Assembly: GCA_030840885.1 (NCBI GenBank)
Contig: JAVEDQ010000343.1
Location: 1 to 20,920, forward strand
Reading direction: 5' to 3'
Length of the DNA: 20,920 nt
Source: Frankiaceae bacterium
GTDB taxonomy: Bacteria > Actinomycetota > Actinomycetes > Frankiales > Frankiaceae
Every line of letters begins with the position of its first letter. The stretch's first letter is position 1. The position numbers and the translations under genes are program-made. Of the stretch, positions 1 through 5,987 are shown piece by piece. The notes under the pieces are model-generated. The model searched no databases. It was not told the DNA's origin and worked only from the letters and a program-made list of their open reading frames with translations.

Positions 1-1
1 C

Positions 2-862
2 GCCGGGTTCGTCACTGCGGGCGCACTCGCGCTTTCGCTCAGCGGCGTGGTCTCGGCAGGTTCTGCGACGGGTCTGACCCTGTGCCCGGTCGGCGAGATC
101 CTCAAGAACGGCGCCTGCGTCAAGAAGACCGTGACCCCCGTGGTCCCGAAGCCACCGCAGACGTCCGGCAGTGGCTCCGGGGGCACCGCCACCGTTCCGC
201 TCCCCAAGCCTCCGAAGGTGCCCCTGCCCACCGGAGGCTCCTCCGGCGGCAGCAGCAGCGGAGGCAGCAGCAGCGGCGGAGCCAGCAGCAGCTCCGGTGG
301 GGCGCAGCTCCCCAATCTGCCGAGCGGGACGCTCCCCGGCGGCGCGACCACCGGCGACGGCACGGGCTCGGTGAGCGGCGGTGGGCTGTCCGGCCCCTCC
401 GTCCCGGGTACTGGGACGACGACCGCGACGACCGACGGCTCCACGGTGCCGGGGGCCATTCCGGCCAACCCCGCCGCCACCGGGGGCGGCGGCATGTTGA
501 GCCCGGCTGCGGCCTACCTGCCCTCCGCCGGCATCCTCGGCTTCAGCAACTTCTCGGGCACCGGCTTTGCGTCGATCCCCACACTGAGCAGCCTCAGCGC
601 GGTGCCCTCACCATTGCTGGCGAGCGAAGTGCCCTCACCGTTGCTGGCAAGCCAGCCCGCTGCCCAGCTCGTCGCGGTGCAGGCTCCGTTGCTCGCCGCA
701 GGTGAAGACGCCGGCAGCGGAACCACCAGCACCGTGCTCACCTCGTTCGGCGGTTACGCGCTGCCCGGCCTGCTGGTCGTGCTGGCCACTGCCGTGGTCG
801 GCGTCGTCGGCGCGGGCAACGTACGGGTCTGGCAGACCCGGTTCGCGGCTCGCCGCGCCTGA
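2..862 (+). CDS. Secreted, membrane-anchored Ser/Gly/Pro-rich protein (5' end outside window)
   Basis: The reading frame is open from the first bases, so the true start lies upstream of the window. The first visible residues (AGFVTAGALALSLSGVVSAG) look like the hydrophobic core and cleavage region of a signal peptide, so the in-frame GTG at 47 is unlikely to be the start. A short two-cysteine segment follows (CPVGEILKNGAC), then about 200 residues of low-complexity Pro/Lys, Gly-Ser and Thr/Gly sequence, a tandem 9-residue repeat (VPSPLLASE/VPSPLLASQ), and a C-terminal hydrophobic helix (LPGLLVVLATAVVGVVGAG) followed by basic residues. This is the layout of an exported protein held in the membrane by its C-terminus, with a flexible wall-spanning stalk. 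No catalytic domain is visible and I do not recognise the family. It is convergent with fabG. Confidence 0.75.
   Translation, partial: AGFVTAGALALSLSGVVSAGSATGLTLCPVGEILKNGACVKKTVTPVVPKPPQTSGSGSGGTATVPLPKPPKVPLPTGGSSGGSSSGGSSSGGASSSSGGAQLPNLPSGTLPGGATTGDGTGSVSGGGLSGPSVPGTGTTTATTDGSTVPGAIPANPAATGGGGMLSPAAAYLPSAGILGFSNFSGTGFASIPTLSSLSAVPSPLLASEVPSPLLASQPAAQLVAVQAPLLAAGEDAGSGTTSTVLTSFGGYALPGLLVVLATAVVGVVGAGNVRVWQTRFAARRA
602..655 (+). repeat. 27-bp in-frame tandem repeat
   Basis: Two adjacent 27-bp copies (602-628 and 629-655) differ at only a few bases and encode VPSPLLASE and VPSPLLASQ. A third, degenerate echo (VQAPLLAAG) lies about 10 residues downstream. The repeat preserves the reading frame and looks like slippage-type expansion in a low-complexity stalk. 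Confidence 0.8.
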
Positions 863-863
863 C

Positions 864-895
864 TGATCCTGGCTGATCCTGGCCGTCCTGGCTGA
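864..895. repeat. 10-bp tandem repeat after stop codon
   Basis: TGATCCTGGC occurs twice in a row (864-873, 874-883) and is followed by a degenerate copy CGTCCTGGC and TGA. It starts one base after the stop codon of the upstream gene and fills most of the 48-nt gap to the convergent fabG. There is no clear terminator hairpin in this gap. Confidence 0.7.
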
Positions 896-910
896 GCAGA
901 CGGTACGACC

Positions 911-1636
911 TCAGTGACCCATACCGAGGCCGCCGTCGACCGGTAGTACCGCGCCGGTGATGTAGGACGCCGCTTCGCTGCTGAGGAACGCGACGGCAGC
1001 GGCGACCTCGTCGACGTGGGCCAGGCGGCCGAGTGGCACCTGCGCGACGGCTGCGCTGCGCTGCGCCTCGGTCAGCGCCCGGAGCATGTCCGTGTCGACC
1101 GGTCCGGGTGCCACGACATTGGCAGTGATGGCACGGCTCGACAGTTCGCGCGCCAGCGAGCGAGCGAGGCCGATCAGGCCCGCCTTGCTCGCGGCGTAGT
1201 TGGCCTGGCCGGCCGAGCCGGTGAGCCCCACCACCGATGAGACGAACACCAGCCGACCGCGCCGGAGTCGCAGCATGCCCTTCGCGGCCCGCTTCGCGAC
1301 GCGGTAGGCACCGGTCAGGTTCGTGTCGATGACGCTGCTGAACGCGTCCTCCGACATCGTGAGCAGCAGGGTGTCCCGCACCACCCCCGCGTTGGAGACG
1401 AGGACTTCGACCGGGCCCAGCTCGGCCTCCACCTCCCGGAAGGCCGCGTCGACCGACGCCGCGTCGTTGACGTCGCACGTCACCCCCAGAAGCCCGTCGA
1501 CGCCCTCCCCGGATCGGGACGCCACGGCGACCTGATCACCTCGCGCGGCGAGCGCCCTGGCGCAGGCGGCGCCGATGCCTCTGTTGCCGCCGGTCACGAG
1601 CGCGACCCGTCCGCTGCCTGCTCCGGTTGCCGTCAC
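911..1636 (-). CDS. fabG: 3-oxoacyl-ACP reductase (FabG/MabA-type SDR)
   Basis: Classical short-chain dehydrogenase of 241 residues, a normal length for FabG. It reduces 3-oxoacyl-ACP with NADPH in the fatty-acid elongation cycle in the cytosol. Visible motifs are the cofactor-binding TGGNRGIG (15-22), NAG (82-84), Asn106, and the catalytic Ser134, Tyr147 and Lys151 in the YAASK context, followed by the PGPVDTDM loop. The ending, PVDGGLGMGH, resembles mycobacterial MabA. The start is GTG at 1636: the N-terminus is short before the Rossmann strand, and a -10 box ends 7 nt upstream, so the mRNA is probably leaderless. In mycobacteria fabG1 is followed by inhA, but no inhA-like gene is next to it here. 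Role as FabG rather than another SDR is inferred from motifs and length. Confidence 0.9.
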   Translation of the reverse strand: MTATGAGSGRVALVTGGNRGIGAACARALAARGDQVAVASRSGEGVDGLLGVTCDVNDAASVDAAFREVEAELGPVEVLVSNAGVVRDTLLLTMSEDAFSSVIDTNLTGAYRVAKRAAKGMLRLRRGRLVFVSSVVGLTGSAGQANYAASKAGLIGLARSLARELSSRAITANVVAPGPVDTDMLRALTEAQRSAAVAQVPLGRLAHVDEVAAAVAFLSSEAASYITGAVLPVDGGLGMGH

Positions 1637-1643
1637 GACGACG

Positions 1644-1649
1644 AAGCTA
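1644..1649 (-). promoter_or_regulatory. -10 box for leaderless fabG
   Basis: TAGCTT on the minus strand fits the actinobacterial TAnnnT -10 consensus. Exactly 7 nt separate it from the GTG start at 1636, which would place the transcription start on the start codon. No Shine-Dalgarno sequence precedes the GTG. I see no -35 consensus at 17-18 nt. Confidence 0.55.
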
Positions 1650-1865
1650 GTGCCGCGCCCGGCTCCGCACGCCGCGAGGCACCGTCAAAAGCGGTCGCGA
1701 AGTGTTGTTCCGATCCGCCTGCAGCCCCGCCCGGAGCGCACCGGCTGGGTCAGACGACTCGGCCGCATGGCGCAAGCCGAAGTTGGTGACGACGGTCGAG
1801 CAACCGACCGGCCCCCGAGCCGTTGAGAAGGGTGTGGGCGCACACGCTGATCCGGAGGACGGGCC

Positions 1866-2264
1866 ATGACGCTGATGGTGGTGGACGGGGTGAGCTCGAT
1901 CGAGCTCCTGGCTTCTCCGGCTGGCACGGCTGACACGGCTGGTTCAGAGCGGTCAGTGCGCGCCTACCGACTCGGCGATGGCCTGGTCGTCCGGCTTTCG
2001 GGGGTGCTGGACGGCCAGGCGGTCCCGGAATTGCGGCGGGAGCTGCTCGCGCCGGTAGCCGACGGCTGCGCCGACGTCCTTGTCGACGCGGGCGCCGTCG
2101 CGGCCGTCGACGACGAGGTACTCGCGGTGCTGCTGGCCGGTTCCTTCTGGGCCCGGGACGCAGGATGCCGCTTCGCGCTCACGGCGGCCTCGCCCGCCGT
2201 GAGGGCCTCGATCGCGGAGCTGGCGATCGGTGCTGCACTCCCGATGCTCGGCAACGCGGGCTGA
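1866..2264 (+). CDS. STAS-domain protein, degenerate anti-sigma factor antagonist
   Basis: Protein of 132 residues. About 35 N-terminal residues look unstructured. Residues 36-128 read as one STAS domain: a beta strand (GLVVRLSGVLDG), a helix, a strand (ADVLVDAGAV), a helix (DDEVLAVLLAGSFWARDAG) and a last strand (CRFALTAAS). STAS proteins such as SpoIIAA bind anti-sigma kinases and are switched by phosphorylation of Ser58 in a DSSGL motif. Here the matching segment is VDDEVL (81-86), so acidic residues (Asp83, Glu84) stand where the serines should be. It therefore cannot be phosphorylated there and may act constitutively or only as a scaffold. The ATG has a good ribosome-binding site (GGAGG). 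No kinase or sigma factor is adjacent. The gene is followed 3 nt later by the next ORF. Confidence 0.65.
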   Translation: MTLMVVDGVSSIELLASPAGTADTAGSERSVRAYRLGDGLVVRLSGVLDGQAVPELRRELLAPVADGCADVLVDAGAVAAVDDEVLAVLLAGSFWARDAGCRFALTAASPAVRASIAELAIGAALPMLGNAG

Positions 2265-2267
2265 GCC

Positions 2268-2675
2268 GTGCAGACCGTGCCCCACCTGGAGCGGCTCGCC
2301 CGGCTCCTGCACAACCGCGTCGTGCGACGTGTCCGGCACTCGCACCCGCTCGCCGACGCGATGCTGCTGGTCGGTGACCTCCTCGACGGCCACGTCCACC
2401 TCCACCCGGTTGCGGTGTGGGACGCAGCCGGCACCGTCGTCGCCGGCGCCGCCGGCACTGACAGCGCTGACGCCCTCCGCCCGGCGGGCAGCAAAATCGC
2501 CGAGGCAGCCACGGCTACGGCCCACAGCGCCGACACCGCCTGGCGGCTACTGGTGAGAGACCTCCGCCCGGAGTTCGCTCTGCTCGCGCGGGTCGCGCCG
2601 GTAGCCCTTTTCGAGCCCTACGTGCTCGACCTGCGCCAGATCGATCTGCCCCTCGAGACCGGCAGCACGGACTGA
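2268..2675 (+). CDS. Hypothetical protein, coupled to the STAS gene
   Basis: Protein of 135 residues starting at a GTG only 3 nt after the STAS stop codon, so translation is probably coupled. I do not recognise the family. The N-terminal third is helical and basic (LERLARLLHNRVVRRVRHSHP), the middle contains an Ala/Gly-rich stretch that could be strands (HPVAVWDAAGTVVAGAAG), and the end is helical and mixed in charge. There is no signal peptide, membrane helix or cysteine, so it is probably cytosolic. The tight spacing suggests it works with the STAS-domain protein. Codon use matches its neighbours, with third positions mostly G or C, which supports a real gene. Confidence 0.6.
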   Translation: MQTVPHLERLARLLHNRVVRRVRHSHPLADAMLLVGDLLDGHVHLHPVAVWDAAGTVVAGAAGTDSADALRPAGSKIAEAATATAHSADTAWRLLVRDLRPEFALLARVAPVALFEPYVLDLRQIDLPLETGSTD

Positions 2676-2686
2676 GGTCGGACGAC

Positions 2687-2692
2687 TAGCGT
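2687..2692 (+). promoter_or_regulatory. -10 box for leaderless HIT gene
   Basis: TAGCGT (TAnnnT) ends 7 nt before the GTG at 2700, and there is no Shine-Dalgarno sequence at that start. This supports a leaderless transcript for the HIT gene, independent of the preceding unit. Confidence 0.55.
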
Positions 2693-2699
2693 CGGGTCG

Positions 2700-3146
2700 G
2701 TGCCCGACCCGACCTCCTGCCTGTTCTGCCGCCTCGTCGCCGGTGAACTGCCGGCGCACCTGGTGGCCGCCGACGAGTACTGCGTCGCGTTCCTCGACAC
2801 GTCGCCGGCCGCGCGCGGCCACACCCTGGTCGTGCCACGCCGACACGTGACGGACCTCTGGACGGCTGATCCCGAGACGGCGGCCGCGCTGGGCCGCAGT
2901 TGCGCCACCGTCGCCCGACGCATCCGCGAGCGGCTGGAGCCCGACGGGTTGACGATGCGGCAGAACACCGGCGAGGCGAGCGGTCAGAACGTGTTCCATC
3001 TGCACGTCCACCTCGTCCCGCGCTGGCACGGCGACGGCAACGTCGGCTGGCCCTGGCCACCGCCGTCGGAGCATGACCCGGACGAGGTGCTGCGGCTGCT
3101 TCAGCCCGAGCCGTCGGACTCGCTGATCCCCCGCACGCCCGGTTGA
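2700..3146 (+). CDS. HIT-family (histidine triad) nucleotide hydrolase
   Basis: Protein of 148 residues with the full HIT fold. An N-terminal zinc-type CxxC (Cys7, Cys10) is followed by RGHTLVVPRRH (39-49) and the active-site triad HLHVHLVPR (100-108), in which His102 is the expected nucleophile. Members hydrolyse nucleoside phosphoramidates or dinucleoside polyphosphates through a nucleotidyl-histidine intermediate. The exact substrate cannot be read from the sequence. The C-terminus runs past the usual family end with a Trp/Pro-rich segment (GWPWPPP) and an acidic tail. The start is GTG with a -10 box 7 nt upstream. The last 46 bases overlap the 3' end of the opposing lipoprotein gene. Confidence 0.88.
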   Translation: MPDPTSCLFCRLVAGELPAHLVAADEYCVAFLDTSPAARGHTLVVPRRHVTDLWTADPETAAALGRSCATVARRIRERLEPDGLTMRQNTGEASGQNVFHLHVHLVPRWHGDGNVGWPWPPPSEHDPDEVLRLLQPEPSDSLIPRTPG

Positions 3147-3451
3147 GCGGAGACGCACCGGATGACCGCGGCGCGGTCCACCGACGACGCCTTGGTGATG
3201 TCGTAGCGCACCGGGTAGGTCCGCGCCGTCGCCAGGTCGCTCTTGTCCCGGGGCTCGAGGACCGCCTGACCCGCTCCGGGGCAGGCGTTGCGGACGGCGT
3301 CCTTCTGCTGCTCCGTCGCCTCGGGGGTGAAGTAGACGACGAACTCGACCTGCGACGAGGCGAGTGAGCAGCCGGCCGCCACCGCCACGGCGGCCAATAT
3401 CGGACTCGCCCGCCAGCAGCCGCTGCCCGGGCCCGTGCTGCCTCGCCTCAC
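3101..3451 (-). CDS. Small putative lipoprotein (possibly FtsX-extracellular-domain-like)
   Basis: From GTG 3451 the protein has 116 residues: a basic N-terminus (RRGSTGPG), a hydrophobic segment (PILAAVAVAAG) and a Cys in lipobox-like context (AAGCS), then a soluble domain of about 85 residues. That domain has an extended strand (VEFVVYFTPEA), a Cys pair (NACPG and IRCVS) and ends GVRGISESD. This suggests a lipid-anchored exported protein. The strand-helix-strand pattern with a final strand after 'QPGV' recalls the extracellular domain of FtsX, but this is a weak resemblance. A longer start at GTG 3460 exists. I prefer 3451 because a -10 box ends exactly 7 nt before it and overlaps the longer start. 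The gene overlaps the HIT gene tail-to-tail by 46 nt. Confidence 0.6.
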   Translation of the reverse strand: MRRGSTGPGSGCWRASPILAAVAVAAGCSLASSQVEFVVYFTPEATEQQKDAVRNACPGAGQAVLEPRDKSDLATARTYPVRYDITKASSVDRAAVIRCVSAQPGVRGISESDGSG

Positions 3452-3458
3452 CACTCCC

Positions 3459-3464
3459 ACTGTA
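3459..3464 (-). promoter_or_regulatory. -10 box for leaderless lipoprotein gene
   Basis: TACAGT on the minus strand ends 7 nt before GTG 3451. The hexamer covers part of the upstream GTG 3460, so if this promoter is used that upstream codon is not in the transcript. Confidence 0.5.
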
Positions 3465-3503
3465 GGGAGCGGGGATGTGGGCGGTGCCGGAGCGCTGAGC
3501 TGC

Positions 3504-4439
3504 CTATGTCACGTCCTGCTTCGCCGTCGGCGTCGGCGTCGAGGTCGGCGTAGGGGTCGGACTGGGCTTGCCGTCCGAGGGCGTCCGCCTCTTACGCAGC
3601 CGGTCGAAGATCCCGTGGTGCAGCAAGGCACCGACCGCGATCGCAAGACCGCCGAGAATCGTCAGGTAGACGCCCACCCCGGCGGAGCGATCGCCGGTGC
3701 ACTGCACCGCCTGCGAGCAACCCGGGACGGCGGCGAGACGTCGGCGCAGGTCGGAGGCATCGGAGATGAACGCGAGATCGAGCGAGGCGAGCGCGACGAC
3801 GAGAACTCCGGCGACCAGCAGGGCGATCCACCCCCAGGAGCGGCTCGACGGGGCGCGCATCACGAGGACCAGCGCCAGCGCAGCGAGCGCCAGGACCAGC
3901 GTCTCCTTGCCCAACCGGCCACCCTGCACGCCGAGCAGCGAGCGGGTGCCGCCACCCTCGACCGATCCGACCCGGCTGGTCACCTCGACGGAGGCCCAGG
4001 TGAGGAAGGCCGCCAGCACGGTGACCAGGGCGCCGACGGCGGCGACCAGCAGGCCGGTGGTGATGCCGGGGGGCAGGCGTGCACCTGCCGCACCGGCGGT
4101 GCCTGTGGCTGCGGTGTCGCCTGTTGCCCGGTCGCCACCCGAGGTCGGGGTACCGAACGCCGCGGCCTGGTCGGGATCCTGCTCCGGAGTGGTCGTCGTG
4201 GGCTCGGCCGCCTGCTCCGCCGCGGGCTGCTCGGTCGTCTCACCGGACGGCGGGTGCTCGGCCGACGTCGTCTCGCCCGGTGTGGACTCGGCCGACTGGG
4301 ACCCGGGCGACTGGGACTCGCTCGACGTTGGCTCGCTCGACGGGGACTCGGAAGGTGGGGACTCGGACGGTGTGGACTCGGGGCGCAGCTCGGCGGTTTC
4401 GCCGTCGTGCTGATCGCCTGACTCGGGGCGCTCGCTCAC
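3504..4439 (-). CDS. Membrane protein with Ser/Pro/Glu-rich cytosolic head
   Basis: Protein of 311 residues in two parts. Residues 1 to about 120 are low-complexity and acidic, with repeated SES, SEP and PSES units and then Thr/Ala/Gly-rich sequence, so probably disordered. Residues from about 122 on carry four hydrophobic helices: ITTGLLVAAVGALVTVLAAF, TLVLALAALALVLVM, WIALLVAGVLVVALASL and YLTILGGLAIAVGALL. The loop between helices 3 and 4 contains two cysteines (CSQAVQC) that could form a disulfide outside the cell. The tail is Pro/Thr-rich (PTPTPTSTPTP). I do not recognise a named family; small four-helix membrane proteins with disordered heads are common in actinobacteria. The GTG start has a strong ribosome-binding site (AAGGAG), and a hairpin lies just upstream. 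Confidence 0.75.
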   Translation of the reverse strand: MSERPESGDQHDGETAELRPESTPSESPPSESPSSEPTSSESQSPGSQSAESTPGETTSAEHPPSGETTEQPAAEQAAEPTTTTPEQDPDQAAAFGTPTSGGDRATGDTAATGTAGAAGARLPPGITTGLLVAAVGALVTVLAAFLTWASVEVTSRVGSVEGGGTRSLLGVQGGRLGKETLVLALAALALVLVMRAPSSRSWGWIALLVAGVLVVALASLDLAFISDASDLRRRLAAVPGCSQAVQCTGDRSAGVGVYLTILGGLAIAVGALLHHGIFDRLRKRRTPSDGKPSPTPTPTSTPTPTAKQDVT

Positions 4440-4451
4440 TGGACTCCTTCA

Positions 4452-4469
4452 TGCCACGTACTCGTGGCA
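4452..4469 (-). promoter_or_regulatory. 7-bp perfect inverted repeat in leader
   Basis: TGCCACG-TACT-CGTGGCA is a perfect inverted repeat with a 4-nt spacer. It sits directly upstream of the ribosome-binding site of the membrane protein gene (start 4439). A TACGCT -10 candidate on the same strand lies at 4493-4498, so the repeat would be in the 5' leader as an RNA hairpin, or be an operator in DNA. Confidence 0.5.
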
Positions 4470-4492
4470 GCCACCTGGGGACAGCGCCGATC

Positions 4493-4498
4493 AGCGTA
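4493..4498 (-). promoter_or_regulatory. Candidate -10 box for membrane protein gene
   Basis: TACGCT on the minus strand fits TAnnnT and would give a leader of about 45 nt containing the 4452-4469 hairpin. No good -35 is seen. The 205-nt divergent region 4440-4644 shows no other clear element. Confidence 0.3.
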
Positions 4499-4644
4499 GC
4501 CGTTCGTCGTCGTTCTGCCGTCGTCGGCGCGGGTCTGGCGTAGTAGGCAGGTCCTGTCGTTCCGGTGCCGCAACTCACACGTCGGTCGGGGGCCATCCTT
4601 CACGGAGAGCAACCACGCAAGGGTCACGGCACGAAGGACGAGAC

Positions 4645-5511
4645 ATGAGCTTCGACATCGATGCCTACCGCCGCACCGTGGCGCCCGTGCAGTTCGACGA
4701 CATCGACTTCTCGGTGTTCGGCGAGCGCCCGCTCTCGCCGGAGACGCTGCGGGCCCTGCGGTTCATGCACGACGTCGAGTCGCACACCGTCTGCTATCTC
4801 CGCGACCTGCTGCTGACCCATGCGCACGAGGACCCGCGGATGACCACGTTCCTCACGATGTGGAACTACGAGGAGTACTGGCACGGCGTCGCCATCGGCC
4901 GGATCCTCGAGGCGCACGGTGAGGCCTCGGAGGACGAGCGCATCGGTCCGATGCGGCAGCGCCTCGGCGTGAAGGACCGCCTCTCGCCGCTGACCAGCGC
5001 CGTGGGCTCCGCCGTGCTCGGCCACGACTTCATCGCCCTGCACATGACGTGGGGCGCGGTGAACGAGTGGTCCACGGCGGCGGGTTACGACCGGCTCGCG
5101 ACCCGTGAGGGCCACCCGGTGCTCTCGACGCTGCTCGGGCGGATCGCCAAGCAGGAATCGCGGCACATCGCCTTCTACGCCACCGAGGCGCGTGAGCGGC
5201 TCGGGCGGTCCCGCAAGGCGCGGACGGTCACGCGGTGGGCGCTGAAGAACTTCTGGGCCCCGGTGGGCAGCCCCGTCATGCCGGTCGAGGAGACGCAGTT
5301 CGTCCTCGAGTACCTGATGGGCGGAACCACCGGGCGCGAGTTCGCCCGGCGCATCGACCGCAAGGTCGCCGGTCTTCCCGGGATGGCCGGGCTCGAGGTC
5401 GTCCAGACGGCCCTCGACGCCCGCGGCATCCCCGCAACCGACGGTGACGTGCCGGTCCCGGCTCCCATCCGGCCGACTCCGCGGACGGCCGGGCTGACCG
5501 CTGTCCGCTGA
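4645..5511 (+). CDS. Ferritin-like diiron protein (acyl-ACP desaturase-related)
   Basis: Protein of 288 residues with a complete diiron four-helix-bundle signature: Glu45 in helix 1, Glu77-x-x-His80 in helix 2 (NYEEYWHG), Glu141 in helix 3 (VNEWST) and Glu171-x-x-His174 in helix 4 (KQESRHIAFYA). This Glu4His2 set with two ExxH motifs is typical of the ferritin-like superfamily, and its spacing is closest to acyl-ACP desaturases and related actinobacterial ferritin-like proteins. An oxygen-dependent oxidation is therefore likely, but the substrate is unknown. There is no membrane segment. The C-terminal ~45 residues are Pro-rich and probably disordered. The ATG has a Shine-Dalgarno sequence (GAAGGA). 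Transcription is divergent from the membrane protein gene. Confidence 0.75.
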   Translation: MSFDIDAYRRTVAPVQFDDIDFSVFGERPLSPETLRALRFMHDVESHTVCYLRDLLLTHAHEDPRMTTFLTMWNYEEYWHGVAIGRILEAHGEASEDERIGPMRQRLGVKDRLSPLTSAVGSAVLGHDFIALHMTWGAVNEWSTAAGYDRLATREGHPVLSTLLGRIAKQESRHIAFYATEARERLGRSRKARTVTRWALKNFWAPVGSPVMPVEETQFVLEYLMGGTTGREFARRIDRKVAGLPGMAGLEVVQTALDARGIPATDGDVPVPAPIRPTPRTAGLTAVR

Positions 5512-5555
5512 GCGACCGGCGGCAGAGCCGCTCAACCGCAGCTCAGGTGGCCCGT

Positions 5556-5561
5556 TAGGGT
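5556..5561 (+). promoter_or_regulatory. -10 box driving a leaderless mini-ORF
   Basis: TAGGGT (TAnnnT) ends 7 nt before an ATG at 5569, the same geometry as at several genes in this window. It would start a transcript on the mini-ORF that overlaps the SRPBCC gene. Confidence 0.5.
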
Positions 5562-5568
5562 GCCGGAC

Positions 5569-5601
5569 ATGACGGCCCATCTCTCAGGTCAGACGACATG
5601 A
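5569..5601 (+). CDS. Upstream mini-ORF overlapping SRPBCC gene (10 residues)
   Basis: This short frame encodes MTAHLSGQTT and stops at a TGA that shares ATGA with the start of the next gene (4-nt overlap at 5598-5601). Its ATG sits 7 nt after a TAGGGT -10 box. The downstream gene has only a weak Shine-Dalgarno sequence, so ribosomes finishing the mini-ORF may restart there. Whether the peptide itself matters is unknown. Confidence 0.35.
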   Translation: MTAHLSGQTT

Positions 5602-5981
5602 CCTCCCTGACTGTGCAGGCCCGGGGCTCGGCGCCCGTCGATGCTGCCTGGGAGCGTTACGCCGACCCGCAGAAGTGGCCGCAGTGGGCGCCGCAGATCC
5701 GCCGGGTCGAGGCCGTCGGGCGGCTCCGGCCCGGTCTCACCGGCCGCGTCTACAGCTACCTGCCGCCGGGCATCGCCTTCCGCGTCCTCGAGGTCGACGC
5801 CAAGCGCAAGACGTGGAGCTGGCGCGTCCAGCTGGGCCCGCTGTCGCTCGTACTCGAACACGGGGTGCGCGAGGGCCGGCACGGCGGCAGCGAGACCTGG
5901 CTGCGCCTCAACGGGCCGCTCCCCGTCATCGCCCTCTACGCACCGCTCGCCCGCTACGCCCTCGGCCACCTCGTCAACTGA
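5598..5981 (+). CDS. SRPBCC-family protein (polyketide cyclase/lipid-binding fold)
   Basis: Protein of 127 residues matching the START/Bet v1-like helix-grip fold: a first strand (LTVQARGSAPVDAAWERYAD), the helix and loop PQKWPQWAPQIRRVEA that is very typical of SRPBCC proteins, a strand around GLTGRVYSYLPPG, then FRVLEVDAKRKTWSWRV and a long C-terminal helix (IALYAPLARYALGHLV). Such proteins bind hydrophobic ligands in a cavity; some are cyclases or aromatases. No catalytic residues can be assigned. The start at 5598 overlaps the stop of a 10-residue mini-ORF by 4 nt. The 3' end is convergent with pyruvate kinase, with only 6 nt between stops and no room for a separate terminator. Confidence 0.8.
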   Translation: MTSLTVQARGSAPVDAAWERYADPQKWPQWAPQIRRVEAVGRLRPGLTGRVYSYLPPGIAFRVLEVDAKRKTWSWRVQLGPLSLVLEHGVREGRHGGSETWLRLNGPLPVIALYAPLARYALGHLVN

Positions 5982-5987
5982 ACGAGC

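Noticed and set aside
238..297. Short GGCAGCAGCAGC-type repeats as a CRISPR or regulatory array
   Set aside because: They are in-frame Gly-Ser codon repeats within a coding stalk, without spacers.
1683..1688. TTGACG on the minus strand as the -35 box of fabG
   Set aside because: It is 33 nt from the -10 box, about twice the workable spacing.
3435..4421. Long plus-strand ORF (328 codons) opposite the membrane protein gene
   Set aside because: Its product is Gly/Arg-rich low complexity caused by GC-rich codons of the minus-strand gene, which has clear membrane helices and a strong ribosome-binding site.
5230..5970. Minus-strand ORFs across the diiron and SRPBCC genes
   Set aside because: They have no domain pattern and are explained by GC-skewed codons of the plus-strand genes.
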